A stretch of 64,000 nt of DNA from Adiantum capillus-veneris (taxonomy: Eukaryota > Streptophyta > Polypodiopsida > Polypodiales > Pteridaceae). The notes under the pieces are model-generated. The model had not been told where the DNA came from. It searched no databases and saw only the letters and a program-made list of their open reading frames with translations. The stretch lies in contig CM043947.1 of assembly GCA_014529385.2 (NCBI GenBank), positions 118,364,087 through 118,428,086 of the forward strand, given 5' to 3'. The position numbers and the translations under genes were made by a program. Of this stretch, positions 1 through 12,948 are shown piece after piece (the first letter of the stretch is position 1; the number at the start of each line of letters is the position of its first letter).

Positions 1-59
1 TGTGTAGTCCTCCGCAGTCGTGGGCATCTCGATCTCCCTAGCTCAGTCGCTCGTTTGAT

Positions 60-435
<376 letters not shown>

Positions 436-451
436 ACTAGAGATCACTTGA

Positions 452-645
452 ATACCGACGCCAACTTACCGACGTCTTTGGCGGGCGTCGGTAATACTGG
501 AGGGAGCTCATATTTAAAAAAAAATTCAAATTTCAATTTCCGTCGCGTATACGGAGGGAGATACCGACGCGTATACAACAACGTATACCAACGCGTATAC
601 AACAGTGTATACCGATGCGTATACAACAGCGTATACGGACGCCGA
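452..645. repeat. left subterminal repeat array of CACTA element
   Basis: TACCGACG occurs as direct and inverted copies at 452-502, followed by alternating copies of a gcgtatac core every 10-20 bases (about 545-640). Clusters of this kind are the transposase-binding regions of CACTA elements. The right-end cluster at 5095-5260 uses a related but diverged motif. Confidence 0.65.
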
Positions 646-1249
646 CTGGTAAAAACAAAACCGTGGGCTTATTTTCCGCGCGTTTCCAAAAACTCATTCT
701 CTCTCTCTCTCTTCGCTCAACTCACGGCCAGATCTGCACCTTTGGACTACTACGGGCTTGGGCAAACACCATCACATCTTCTCTACTTGCTGCTCTGCAG
801 GTAAGCCTTTTGTCCTTGTTTTTTGGTTATTTTTGTGTGTGTGTGTGTTTTTTTTTGTGCAAATGTGGAAGCTACTCCGAAAGCTTTGTGCACACATACG
901 AGTGTATGTGAGTGCACAATCTCATTGCTCTCACACACACACACACACATTAATTTTAATTTTGGTTTAATTTTATATTTAAATTTGTTATTTAATTTTA
1001 AAATTCAAATTGTTATTGTTGTTGAATTTTAATTTGTTATTGTTATTTAATTTTATATTCAAATTTGTTATTGTTAATTGTATTTTAGGGTTTCTTGAAA
1101 TTGATTTTAGGGTTTTGTATATCCAAAAATAGAATAAGAAAGCTTTAAATACATTAACAAAAAGTTTGCATATCTCTGCATGACCAACGGAAACGTTTGC
1201 ATCTTACTGTCATCATTCGGCATTCTTAGTGACAGCATGTAAAGCACAC

Positions 1250-1252
<3 letters not shown>

Positions 1253-1306
<54 letters not shown>
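1253..1306. repeat. (CT)n microsatellite
   Basis: About 27 uninterrupted CT units inside the CACTA element. The peptides encoded across it are dipeptide repeats and not genes. Confidence 0.95.
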
Positions 1307-1310
<4 letters not shown>

Positions 1311-1672
1311 AAAGAACCAACGGCCGGGCGTACACACGCTCCGTCGGCGCCGCGGCTAGTACGAGAGCAGAACAGAAGAAGAAAAGGGGAAGGGAGGAGC
1401 GACAAAACACAAAAGGCAAAGGTGGTGGCTCATTGCTTGCTCAAAAAACCATCACAGCGCTCCACAGAGCTTGTCTCTCACTCTCCTCTAGCATTTTTAA
1501 TAACTGGCCGATACGTGACACTCCTCTTGAGCTTCTTTGAATTCATTTGACCAGCTCAAAATACATTCGAAGCTCAACTCTCACCTTTACACATGAAAGT
1601 CCTCTAGGGAGCAACAACAGCGCCGTCGTTGCTCTTAGAGACAAGCTTCCTCCTCAAAAAAGGTTGGGCGGG

Positions 1673-3715
1673 GCATATAACAAGCCGTAGGTCAAACGGA
1701 TAGAAGAAACGCCCTAAATAAAAGCCGTTTTTGAAATCTGATTGGGTTTTTCTACGGAAAAACGCAAACGGACTTCATAAACGGCTTCTACGCAGTAGGT
1801 CAAATTTGGTTGCGTTATTCTATGGAAAAACGCAAACGGACTTCGGAAATGGCTTCTATGCCTGCCGAAACCATCCGTAGTCCATTAGGTAGTCTTAAGG
1901 CAATGTCAAGAGCGTATATGGCAAGCCGTAGGTCAAACGCACAGAAGAAACGTCAAATACACAAGCCGTAGGTCAAATCCGGTTGCGTTTTTCTTCGAAA
2001 AAACGCAGACGGTCTTCGAAAACTGATTCTATGCCTACCAAAACCATCCGTAGTCCATTAGGTAGTCTTTAGGCAATGTCAAGAGTGCCTATGGCAAGAC
2101 GTAGGTCAAACGGATAGAAGAAACGCCAAATACACAAGCCGTAGGTCAAACCCGATTGCATTTTTCTACGAAAAAACGCAGGCGGACTTCGGAAACTGAT
2201 TTTACGCCTACCAAAACCATCCATAGTCCATTAAGTAGTCTTAAGGCAATGTCAAGACCGTGTATGGCAAGCCGTAGGTTAAACGGACAAAAGAAACGTC
2301 AAATACACAAGTTGTAGGTCAAATCCGGTTGCGTTTTTCTACGGAAAAACGCAAACGGACTTCGGAAATGTCTTTTATGCCTACTGAAACCATATGTAGT
2401 CCATTAGGTAGTCTTTAGGCAATGTCAAGAGCACGCATGGCAAGCCGTAGGTCAAACAGATAGAAGAAACGCCAAATACACAAGCCGTAGGTTAAATCCG
2501 TTTGCGTTTTTCTACGAAAAAACGCAAACGGACTTCGAAAATGGCTTCTATGCCTACCGAAACCATCTGTAGTTCATTAATTAGTTTTAAAGCAATGTCA
2601 AGAGCGTGTATGGCAAACCGTAGGTCAATGGATTTGAATTAACACCAAATACACAAGCCATAGGTCAAATCCGGTTGCGTTTTTCTATGAAAAAACGCAA
2701 ACGGATTTCGGAAATGACTTCTATGCCTACTGAAACCATCCGTAGTCCATTAGGTAGTCTTAAAGCAATGTCAAGAGCGGGTATGGAGAGCTGTAGGTCA
2801 AACGGATAGAAGAAATGACAAATACACAAGCCGTAGGTCAAATCCGATTGCGTTTTTCTACGAAAAAACGTAGACGGACTTCGAAAACTGATTCTACGCC
2901 TATCGAAACCATCCATAGTCCATTAAGTAGTTTTAAGGCAATGTCAAGACCATGTATGGCAAGCCGTAGGTTAAACGGACAGAAGAAACGTCAAATACAC
3001 AAGCCGTAGGTCAAATCCGGTTGCGTTTTTCTATGAAAAAACGCAAACGGACTTCGGAAATGGCTTCTATGCCTATTGAAACTATCCGTAGTCCATTAGG
3101 TAGTCTTTAGGCAATGTCAAGAGCGCGTATGGCAAGCCATAGGTCAAACGGATAGAAGCCAAATACACAAGTCGTATGTCAAATCAGGTTGCGTTTTTCT
3201 ACGGAAAAATACAAACGGACTTCGGAAATGGCTTCTATGCCTACCGAAACCATCCGTAGCTCATTAAGTAGTCTTAAAGCAATTTCAAGAGCATGTATGG
3301 CAAGCCGTAGGTCAATGGGTTTGAATTAACGCCAAATACACAAGCCGTAGGTCAAATCCGATTGCGTTTTTCTACGGAAAAACGCAAACGGATTTCGAAA
3401 ATGACTTCTATGCCTACTGAAACCATCCATAGTCCATTAGGTAGTCTTAAAGCAATGTCAAGAGCGTGTATGGCAAGCCGTAGGTCAAAAGGACAGAAGA
3501 AACGCCAAATACACAAGGGATTGATCAGATACGATTACGTTTTTCTACGAAAAAACGCAAATAAACTTCGGAAACTGATTCTACGGTTACCAAAACCATC
3601 CATAGTCGATTAGGTAGTCTTTAGGCAATGTCAAGAGCGCGTATGGCAAGCCGTAGGTCAAACGGACAGAAAAAACGCCAAATACACAAGTCGTAGGTCA
3701 AATCCGGATCCGAAG
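1673..3715. repeat. 173-bp tandem repeat array with 4-unit higher-order pattern
   Basis: The word caatgtcaag recurs at 1901, 2074, 2247, 2420, 2593, 2766, 2939, 3112, 3453 and 3626, with a variant at 3280. Spacing is 173 bp except one 168-bp unit. About eleven units are present. Each contains two copies of aagccgtaggtcaaa and a hairpin ttgcgtttttc-tacg-gaaaaacgcaa with an 11-bp perfect stem in the best units. Unit-specific variants repeat every fourth unit: the fifth and ninth units share a ttgaattaac variant, the third and seventh share gtcaagacc with gtaggttaaacgg, and the fourth and eighth share gtctttagg. The array lies inside the CACTA element. No coding function is visible. Confidence 0.95.
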
Positions 3716-3829
3716 ATAAAACAAGAACTCTTGAGACTGTTTACATGGATTGTCTGAAGAGCATGTCTGTGTGTGTGTACGTATGTTGCACCCACAAATA
3801 TAGGCTTTAATTTGACCAATAAAAACATG

Positions 3830-4640
3830 ATTTACCCGGTGGTCTTGATCTCCGTGCACCTCTAGACAAAGTGGAGATTTTAACCCACCCGGCATGAAGA
3901 GATTGTCTATTTTTCACGAACTGCCGTACTGGAGTGATTTGCTTATTAATCATCTGCTTGACCCAATGCACATTTTTAAGAATGTGGGAGAGATCATATG
4001 GAAGACCATTACTGGAAAAAGGGAGTGCAAAGCTCAGAGAGATAACCTACAGGCTGTGGGTCGAATGCCAGAGATGTGGCCGCGACTAAAGTCCAATGGA
4101 GCGTATGCTATTCCAAAAGGTCCATGGGTTTTGAGTCGTGCTGAAGAGCAACAAGTAAGAAGACCATATCTTCTTTCCAGACTTCTACTGGATGCATGCG
4201 ATGTTTGAAAACGGCCTTTACTAGAGATGACAATCTTAGTGGTCTTAAGTCGCATGATTGGCACAAATTTTTATAGTTTATCTTACCAATTTCCATAAAA
4301 GATTGTCTGACAGATGACATCAGATGCACCATTTATAAAATTAGTGAGCTAGTGCGTTGGATCTCATTAAAAGAGATAAGAAAAGACAGCATAGATACAG
4401 CTCACTTGAATGCAATCGAAGCAGTGTGTATGGTGGAGAAGTATTTTCCAACGAACATTCTTACCATCCAAATGCATTTGCTTGTGCTTGTGGTCGATGA
4501 AGTTGCAGTTGCTGGAACCGTCAGCAGATGGATGTTCTTCTTGGAGAGATTCATAAAGACTTTAAAGGGGTTCGTTCGTCAAAGAGCTCTCGTCCTAAGG
4601 GTAGCATGGTTGAAGGATGGCTTGTTTATGGTTATGTTTA
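3830..4640 (+). pseudogene. CACTA transposase remnant (TNP2 C-terminal part plus DUF4218)
   Basis: An open stretch at 3894-4208 contains FHELPYWSDLLINHLLDPMH, which matches the part of the TNP2-type transposase family where a conserved ELPYW...LDxMHIxKN block occurs. After a stop and frame changes, 4235-4640 encodes a DUF4218-like stretch: LKSHDWHKF, then a run resembling Cx-EKYFP, a VDEVAVAGTVSRWMFFLERF block, KTLKGFVRQRA and a terminal EGWLVYGYV in another frame. Gene order (TNP2 domain then DUF4218) is that of autonomous CACTA elements. The N-terminal catalytic part is missing, and several stops and shifts break what remains, so no active transposase is encoded here. Confidence 0.8.
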
Positions 4641-4805
4641 ACTTTCTGGTTATGCTTATGGTTATTGTTTTGTTTGTGGTTATAGTTATCTGCATTATGG
4701 TTTTGATCAATATGGTTATGGCCGGTTATGGTTTTAATTTGGTTATGGTTTTGCACAAATTAAGTTCGTTACGGTTATGGTTTTAAGTTGGTATGGTTAT
4801 GGTTT
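4628..4805 (+). repeat. degenerate GGTTATG minisatellite
   Basis: About fifteen imperfect copies of tggttatgg/ttatggtt directly follow the DUF4218 remnant. The array appears to have grown from a short Tyr-Gly encoding stretch at the end of the transposase sequence. Its function is unknown. Confidence 0.8.
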
Positions 4806-5089
4806 TGCACAAAATTCATTTCATTTCTTTCATTGGCCTTAAATCTCATGTGAGATCCTACATGGATAGCATGTAGGAGGCGTATACATGATATGGTTTT
4901 TTTTATAAAAGTTTACGTAAAAAGAAAGGGAACTCTCCCGAAATTTCTATGCGCGGGAGCACGGTTGATTTTGGTGTTGCTCGCTTTCTTGGGCAGAGGA
5001 CAGGAAGTCTGTGGCTGTGGCTGTGTCCATCTTTTCACTGGGCACAGGCCAGGCTACCTGCCCTCTGTCCAAGATTTTTTTTTTCTGTT

Positions 5090-5280
5090 ATGGTCGTCGA
5101 TATATGCGTCTATATATTCGTCCATATCTGCGTCGCTATCTGCGTCTATAACTACGTCCATATCTGTAGTAAAGCCTTTCCACACAGATATCGACGCAAA
5201 TAGCGACAGTTTTACAGTGACGCAGATATCGACGCAGTGCGTCGATAGCTGCGTCGATGACACCTTTTTTTGTTGTAGTG
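5090..5280 (-). repeat. right terminus and subterminal repeats of CACTA element
   Basis: Repeated tatctgcgtc/gacgcagata motifs in both orientations (about 5095-5255) end in CACCTTTTTTTGTTGTAGTG. The last five bases are the inverse of CACTA. This is the clearest boundary of the element. Confidence 0.8.
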
Positions 5281-5826
5281 TAAGTAGCAAGTACTCTGAT
5301 GGTAGAAAATGAAAAGACTAATTTTGACTTTTCAGTGTTGTCAAAAAGTGACAATACTTAGCACTATATATATATATATATATATATATTTATTTATTTA
5401 TTTATCTAAATCTAAACTATATATGAAGCAGCTTAAAATTTTCAAGGAAAGAGAGGCCCTCCATGTGTCACATTTGCTTCATTTCAAAGAGAACCTTTTA
5501 AAAACATTCAATTGAAAATGCAAAAGTGAAGGGTAGGTACTAGGATGGTAGAACATGAAAAATCTTGAGGGAGTCTTCCAAGTGGAAAGTCAAAAAGACT
5601 CAATCTAAATTTATAATGCTAAAGCCATTTCACTCCGGCCCTCATTTTCACTTTAATTTTTGATAATCATTGGAAGTGTGGCTTTCCTTTACATTTTGAA
5701 GGCCATAAAGAAATTTTCTCCATGTTTTGCTCAATGAAGCTCCCTTTGGAGGTTTGCACGGACCTTTTATGTCGTAAATGATCTTTGACCTCGATGCTCG
5801 AAGTTCAAAAGCTAGATGCATGTATT

Positions 5827-5831
<5 letters not shown>
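5281..5831. other. intergenic stretch, no gene seen
   Basis: It contains a (TA)n(TTTA)n microsatellite at about 5364-5404 and otherwise AT-rich sequence with stops in all frames. I recognise nothing coding. Confidence 0.7.
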
Positions 5832-5893
<62 letters not shown>

Positions 5894-6061
5894 CATTCTC
5901 TTGATGTGTGAATATAAGAGACAAAGTCGACGTGTCATTCCCTGAGGTGTTGTCACATTGCACGAAGGATTTTCACATTTGCATTGCATTAATAAAGTAC
6001 ATTGAGCTCAACAATTCACCGATAGGAGTCCAACAATCTATTATGGATGTCTTATACGCAT

Positions 6062-6138
<77 letters not shown>

Positions 6139-6181
6139 ACCATTCACTACAGCCTGTGTGAGTGAGTATGTGTGTGTTTGT

Positions 6182-6226
<45 letters not shown>

Positions 6227-6228
6227 CT
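5832..6228. repeat. compound (GT)n(GA)n microsatellites
   Basis: (GT)n followed directly by (GA)n at 5832-5891 and again at 6064-6138, then a further (GA)n at about 6185-6226. The order GT then GA is the same at both sites and recurs across the window. Confidence 0.95.
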
Positions 6229-6579
6229 CTCACACCGGCACTAGAGAGAGAGGGGAGAGAGAATAAGCATTGGTTTTAAAATCAGCAATCAAAAAAGCGA
6301 CAATCGACAAAATCCATAATCTAGAATCGAAAATAAAATATCAACATGGACATCTACGAAATTAAGAATTAACAAAATTGAGAGTTGGCGCAATTTGGAA
6401 AGTTCAATCGGACAAATCCAAGGTAGAAGATGTGCAAGCCCAAGGTGGGAGCAAACCTCAACAAACGGTAAAGGTGGATGATGGAAAGGAACGATGACAA
6501 TTACTGCTATTTTTGAAGGTTTTTATGCTAGATTTCTTTGAGCTTTGTCAGTGCTCTCGCCTTTGGGTTGACTTGAAAT

Positions 6580-7476
6580 TCAAAGGCGAATCTCAAAATT
6601 TGTAAGTGGGATTGCACTAAATCTAGGTTTTCTCGAGCGTTTAAAGGCAAATAAGAATTTTTAAGCCAAATCTTGGTGAATCTCAAAATTTGTAAGTGGG
6701 ATTGCACTAAATCTAGGTTTTCGCGAGTGTTTAAAGGCAAATTAGAATTTTTGAGACAAATCTCTAAATTTTATAAGGAGGGTTACACTAAATCAGGTTC
6801 AAGCATAATGATTTCTCCTAAAAACTTGGTAAGTTTTCATATGAGAAATTTTAAGGGCAACTTTATTATATTTGAAGTCTTTCACACTCAATTTTTCTAT
6901 ACTTGTAGGTTTCCTCACCTTCAAATCTATAATTTAGAGATAAATTTCAAAATTTGCAGGTAGGATTACACTAAATTGAGGATTTTTCAAGCATTTGTCT
7001 ATAGCATATCTTTTTTTTCCAAATTTTAGAGGCAAATTTACTATATTTGAAGGTTATTGCACTAAACTTCTTTGCACTTTGTAGATTCTCTAAACATTAA
7101 TTTATGTTCTCTAACCTTTGTAGTTATTTATTTATTTATTTTAAAGCTCTTAAGAGCTTGATTTGAATTAACTCAAAAAGAATACATGCAGACTTTGGCA
7201 TATCCTTTGTACACGGGTCTCCAGCCAATACAATATATGCACATTGTGACCCAAAACATACCGATCATTTTTGCAAGTACACTATATTTCTATCAAGGAC
7301 CTATCTTCTTCTCCTCGGTAAGCCGCTTCCTCTTGCTTGATAAAAGCAATTTGCAATTAGAGATAAATCTCAAAAAATTAAGATGGGATTATACTATATC
7401 CTAAGTTTTTTCTTCCAATCATTGTGGGTGTCCTAACATTCAAATTAAATCTTACGAGTGTGTGGCCCTTCCTATG

Positions 7477-7511
<35 letters not shown>

Positions 7512-7672
7512 TTTTCTTGGTACCCAATCCACTATGTTTCTTTCTTTGCCTTGGTCTCCCTCCCCCCTTCCAAGCCCTTTCCTTATGTCACGTGGCAAGG
7601 GCCTCCAAAGTGCATTTGATAAAGTTGAGAAAAATTGTAGGTGGGACTATACTAAACCTAGGTTTTTCTTGA
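6580..7672 (-). repeat. dispersed 'CTAGGTTTAGTGTAATC' repeat family, tandem and single copies
   Basis: The block tctcaaaatttgtaagtggg followed by attgcactaaatctaggttt occurs at 6591 and 6681 (90-bp period). Degraded copies lie at about 6757, 6943, 7366 and 7632. In the opposite orientation the same family appears at 25536, 55906, 56908, 56943, 57712 and 58088 with core CTAGGTTTAGTGTAATCCCA. It is AT-rich and non-coding, and its copies often sit near GA/GT microsatellites. I cannot assign it to a known transposon superfamily. Confidence 0.7.
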
Positions 7673-7963
7673 GCACTGGGGTACACAATAGATTTTTGCT
7701 ATTATTCAATAGTCCATTATCTATACTCTTTGTAATGGAGTTTGAAAAATTAGAGGAAGGAGAGGGCCTCCTCGTATTGTTTTTTGGTTGATTTGCATGG
7801 CTTGTTGGATCAACACCAAAATTGAGTTGTTGAGTCCCTGTTGGGTCGTCCTCCTTACCATAGACACATTAAATAACCTTTGAAAATTGAGTGTAGTTCA
7901 GATTCTATGCGATTCCATCCTTTTTCAATAACCTGCAATAGTCAAAATTTTATGCATGTCAGC

Positions 7964-8041
<78 letters not shown>
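7480..8041. repeat. GA and compound (GT)n(GA)n microsatellites
   Basis: A (GA)n run lies at about 7481-7509 and a GT-then-GA compound repeat at about 7968-8041. The intervening sequence holds one more degraded copy of the dispersed repeat and no recognisable gene. Confidence 0.9.
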
Positions 8042-8043
<2 letters not shown>

Positions 8044-9063
8044 TCCAATAACCATGCTTTTCTTAGCCGCAACAACGCGCGGATCACATACTAGTTTCTC
8101 TAAAGCCTATTTCAGCAAAAATGAATGCATCTTTGAGAAATGGCATTTGAAAGGACATGATGTCTTTTTCTTCAAGACTTTCAACTTTTTGAGTGGGCTA
8201 GAAGCACTTTCTTTGGGCTAAATCACTTTGGAAAATACCAAAGCTTTTTGGAAATTGCCTCCAAGGTGACCCCCAAAAATTGTATGTATAGCATGTGAGT
8301 TCAAAATAAGGGGATTTTTATTGGGAATTTTTTTCAAACATAAGTACATTTATAGAAGGGGGTTTTTATTGCATTTTGAGAAAAAATCTGTAAGTTTCTT
8401 AAGAAAAAGGACTTTATGACATCAGAGCATATAAGTACAAGGGATTTTTTTAATACTATTTGAACACACATGATATAGGTGCTTTTTTACAGGTCCCCCC
8501 CCCACCCAAAAATAAAATAAAATTGTAGAGCTCTCTGCATTTATAATAAGCTTAAAAAGAACTTTGTGAATCTAAAAAGTGCTTTTGGTTGACTGAAAAT
8601 CACTATAAGCCCTTATATAGCACTAATAGCATGTATAAAGCGCTTTCCTAGTGTCTAATTTTTTTGAAAAGAACTTCAAAATTTCAAGAAAGCACTTGTA
8701 GGAAACAAAAAAGCACTATGGGGGTGTCTTTTCTATTTATTCACTAATCAGATTCATGGTGTATGAAGCTTAAATATGAGATTGCTATGACAAAATAGAG
8801 GGAAGAAATCTCCCATTGTGAACTTATTGAAAGCCTGATTGAGGAGCTCAAGAGGGGTGTGGTGCACACCATAACCCCTACACTGCATATTTTGCTGTAA
8901 CATCGAGCGGTATTGTATATGTGACCAATGATTGTGTGGGTTGCGGCTTGCCCTTTGAGGTAGAGGAAGTTTTGGGAATGTACATGTTGGCTTGCATGCA
9001 TAGATACCACCCCTTTTGCTTTGTGTCAATGTGTGCTACAAGAACTTTGTGCATATAGCTAGG
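8042..9063. other. intergenic stretch, nothing recognised
   Basis: AT-rich, with only short open frames whose translations I do not recognise. No structured RNA or transposon end is evident. Confidence 0.6.
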
Positions 9064-9340
9064 GTGCCAACAAATGGTCCCTGATGTTACAAAGTCTTGG
9101 GTGGCTATTTGACACACAAAGAAAATGTAGGTGTTTTGTTGTACTTGCTACAGGTTAGATCTATAGATTTCTTTAAAATTAGTGATTGTGCATGTAGTCG
9201 GTGTGCCAGCAAATGGTCCCTTGTATTGCCAAGTTCTAGGTGGCTGTTTGTTGACACACAAAGAAAATGTAGGTGTTTTGATGTACCTGCTAAAGGTTAG
9301 GTCTATAGATTTATTACAAGTGATTGTCCATTTTTTTCTT
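9064..9340. repeat. two-copy tandem duplication, 139-bp period
   Basis: The sequence gtgccaacaaatggtccc...acacaaagaaaatgtaggtg...gtctatagattt starts at 9064 and is repeated from 9203 with small differences. It lies just outside the first gypsy LTR. No coding role is visible. Confidence 0.9.
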
Positions 9341-9429
9341 GCAAGGAAGTATTTTACTAGTTTCAAGCAGGAGATGGAAGAAGGCCAAGACCACACAACA
9401 ACTTCCAGTTGTGACAAGCCTAATAGAGG

Positions 9430-11104
9430 TGTAACAAAATTGTGCTAATATCATTAATCGTAGCGGAAATATATTGACAATAGAGAGCATTTGATTAAGG
9501 AGATTCCTGATGAAAAAAGAGAGGGTGCTTGATTAGAGTCTACAACAAGAAACAACACAACTAGTTAGCTTGGCATGGACAATAACTTGAAAGAGAGTGA
9601 GGAATTGATATTGAAAACAATTGAGGACCAGATGTACTTGGAGCCAGTCCCCCCTCCAAAAGGACCTTGTATTATAGATTCTCCCATGAAGAAAAAATTG
9701 TAAACAATGCAATCTTTGTGTTCCTTAAGACCACAATTATGCTTCATACACACAAGAAAACTTGGCTTGGCCTCAATCCCAAGACCTCAAACACTTTCAA
9801 AGGTGGAGAGATCTAGCGGGGAGTGAGGATGGAGAAGAAAAAGAGAGAGTATTCTTATGAGAAAGAAATATTCCTCTCACATTAGCTAACTCGTAGAGCA
9901 TAGCATAGCTTAGTAATGGAGATGGAGAAGAAGATGAGCATGCTTGGAGCTTGGCACTTGCTTGGATTTGCATTCCATGGTCAAGTGTTGTTGATGTAGG
10001 CTTCTCCACTTCTCCCACACATGAGAAGGAGACTCTCACCTGGAGAGTATGCTTGCGTGAGGTGCAAGAGTGAGTATTCTCATTGATTTTCCAACATACA
10101 CTAGCTTGAAGGCTATTGGTCCATACTAGGGGTTAGCCAATGAATGGATATGTAGGCTTCTCCACTTCTCCCACACATGAGAAGGAGACTCTCACCTCAA
10201 GAGTATGCTTGAGTGAGGTGCAAGAGTGAGTATTCTAATTGATTTTCCAACATACACTAGCTTGAAGGCTATTGTTACATACTAGGGGTTAGCCAATGCA
10301 TGGATTTCTTTGTATCAAGCAAGAGGATTAGTCTTGTGACGAGTGTCCTTTATTTTCTCTTTGAAAAGAGAGCTTAATTCTTTAATTAAATGAAGCTAAA
10401 TTCTTATTGGCTCTCAAGGTAGGCTAGCCAATAGGATTTAAGCTTGCTTATGGGTTGCTTAATTCTCATTGGTCCCCTTGGAAATAGGATCTAAGCTAGC
10501 TCATGTAGGGCTCAATTATTATTGGTTCTCTTTGTGGGCTATCAAATGAGGTTTAAGTTTTCTTTTATAAAACTTAATTCTCATTGGTTCTCATATTGGC
10601 TGCCCAATAGGATTTGGGCTTAATTGTGGGCAACATAGCTAGGAGCTTGACATGTGTCCTTTATGTTTTAAGTGAAAAGGTGAGCTTCCTAGTATGTGTG
10701 TGTGTGTGTGTGTGTTCTCTCTCATCTCCCTATACTTACGGATCACTTAATGCAAGTGGGGTTTCCACTTGACCCACTTGGGGTCCACTACAAACTTAGA
10801 CTTAGTATTAAAAGGTTTAAAATACCTAGTGTTGACAATAGTCTTTCCCTTTGATCCTAAGCCTAAAGGACTTTAACACTAACGTTTGGAGGCTTTAATG
10901 AAGCTTACCCTAAGTTCATGTCAAGCTTCATTAGGTTCACATTGCTCTTAGATAGACTTTCTGTCTCCTTGTTACCTTATTGAGATAAGTCTAGCAACAC
11001 ACATATTAATATGCTAACTCTTTGTCTTTGACTCTCCCCATTTTAAATGGTCAGTTTAAGATGAGAAGATCATTTGAGAAAGTTAGTGTTTAAATTTTAT
11101 GACA
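9430..11104 (-). repeat. 3' LTR of the first gypsy element (LTR A)
   Basis: It begins TGTAAC at 9430 and ends ATGACA at 11104 (TG...CA). Its first 37 bases align without gaps to the start of LTR C at 18591 up to the shared gtagcgg. The sequence just inside, reading CAAGGGAGAGGTAA on the minus strand, is a suitable polypurine tract. It is clearly diverged from LTRs B and C and contains its own 156-bp duplication. Confidence 0.8.
9995..10306. repeat. 156-bp tandem duplication inside LTR A
   Basis: The unit starting tgtaggcttctccacttctc is present at 9995 and again at 10151, nearly identical over about 150 bp. LTRs B and C lack the second copy. Confidence 0.9.
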
Positions 11105-12287
11105 TTACCTCTCCCTTGAAATCATAGTTGTCCTCGACTATGAGGTGGGGAACGTAAATCATAGTTATTAGTGCATGGTTTCCTAGTGGGTAGAGGATCC
11201 CTTTTTACCCATTGACATCCTTCCAAAATGGATGACTTGTCCATTTGGTGCTTGGGAGGCTTAGTTTCTGCAAGCATGTCTACTCTATAGTCCATATCAA
11301 TACTCCAAAGTCGATTGACAAGTTTTACTCGCTTGGTGCTTGGGAGACGTAGTCACCACAAGTTTTCCAAAGTCGATTGACAAGTTTTACTTGGTACTTG
11401 GTGCTTGGGAGACGTAGTCACCACAAACATTATCATAAGCATGCAGACCTTAAAATTTGTGCCCAATAAGAGAAAGAGAGTCATATAAGAAAAAATAATT
11501 GTACATTATATACATCTACATGTCCTTACTCAAGTGAGTCATTGTAAGCTTGCCTTAACAAGGTGCGTACTATCCTTAAGTTGGATTCCTTGTATCTATC
11601 TAGCATCTTCAAAAGGATAATTTTTGAATTTAATAAGATACCATCCAATTATCTTACCATCTTTCAAGACCTTGTCTTCATGTCGTATACCTCTTCTTGA
11701 ACTTCAAATTTTGAAGGATCTTCAATGATGGCTTCTTGAGGTGGCTGTCCTTTGTAAGCCTTAAGTAAGCTCATATGAAAGGCGTTGTGTATGATCCAGT
11801 GATTGATGAACTTCAATTGATAAGTCATCTCATTGATTGGCTTAAGAATTTGAAAGGGACCATACTATCTTTTTGCTAGTTTAACAAATTTTTTTTGGTG
11901 TCATGTAGGGCTCTTGCCCGAGATATGCCTTAGACGAGCATTAGGAAACTTTAGCAAGACCCAATCATCTTTCTTGAAGGTCACTTTTGTGCTTATTAGC
12001 AGCAGCCTTTTGTTTTTGCTGAGAGATAAATATAGCTTCTTTAATCTTCTAAAAAGATTCTTTTAAGTCTCGACTATATTCATCAGTAGCAAAGACCTTT
12101 CCATGTACTTTGAGTAGCAAAGGGATTTTGCATCTTCCCTCAATGACCTCAAATGGTGCTTTTCCCATAGAAGCATGTACAATGTATACTCTACAAGAGG
12201 TAGGTACTTCTCCCATTGAGAAGGTTGATCTACTTCAGTAACATAGGATTTTGGTAGATCAAGAATGTTGGAGTTATCTATTTCACT
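11105..12287 (-). pseudogene. integrase C-terminal and chromodomain remnant of gypsy element A
   Basis: Minus-strand translation gives fragments such as DDWVLLKF...KLAKR-YGPFQIL at about 11960-11850, the GPY/F-type integrase C-terminal module. At about 11690-11610 it gives VLKDGKIIGWYLIKFKNYPF, matching the chromodomain core (V-R-x-YLVKWKGY). The domain order is that of chromoviruses, in which the chromodomain guides integration to heterochromatin. Frames change several times and stops are present, so no protein is made. The same module is repeated in element B-C at 16740-17540. Confidence 0.7.
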
Positions 12288-12948
12288 TTAGTCGTCCGTT
12301 TGTGGGTGATTGACCGAAGAGAAATTTAACCTAGTACTTGATTTTTCAAAGAGACCCTTCCAAAAATTACTGGTCATTTGAGGATGTCTATCTGACACAA
12401 TGGATGTAGGCAAGCCATGGTACTTGAAAATTTGTGATATCAAGAGGGTTGCCATTTGATGTGCCTTAATAGTCTTTTTGACAGGTATAAAATGAGCTTG
12501 TTTGCTGAACCTATCAACTATACTCCATATTCCCATATTCCCATGGATAGACTTGGGCAATCCAAAGATAAAATCCAAGGATATGCTCTCCCATGGGGAA
12601 TCAGGGATTGTCAATGACTGGAGAAATCCAAGTCTCTTCCCTTGATCATATTTTGTCTTTTGGCATATCACACACTTGGAAACATAGTTCTTGTATGTTT
12701 ACTTTCATGGTAGGCTAATAGAAGTATGTTTCTACTCCTTGTAGAGTAGATTGAATCCCTCTATGCCTTGCGTAAGGAGGAGAATGAGATTCATACATTA
12801 CTTTCTCACGAAGTGAGTGAGTAACACATAGCTTATTTCCGTAGAGAAGATAACCATCTTGCAAGGTAAATGGTTCTTCTTTCTTCCCTGATGCAAGGAC
12901 AAAAAATTTATCTTTAAAATTTGGATTAGTAACATAGTCATCGATCAT
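12288..12948 (-). pseudogene. gypsy integrase (zinc-binding and catalytic core) remnant
   Basis: From 12948 downward, HSPPYARHRGIQSTLQGVETYF is the His-x-His half of the HHCC zinc-binding module and is cut by a stop. After a frame change the ICQKTK half follows, then the catalytic core at 12671-12288 with LDFIFGLPKS, IVDRFSKQAHFIP, IVSDRHPQMTSNFW and HPQTDD. The first two acidic residues of the DDE triad are visible (LDF and SDR). The third lies beyond a stop. The family inserts cDNA into host DNA. This copy is split into at least two frames and is inactive. Confidence 0.9.

Noticed and set aside
1673-3715. Possible CRISPR-like array
   Set aside because: The units are contiguous 173-bp repeats without unique spacers, in a plant transposon context.
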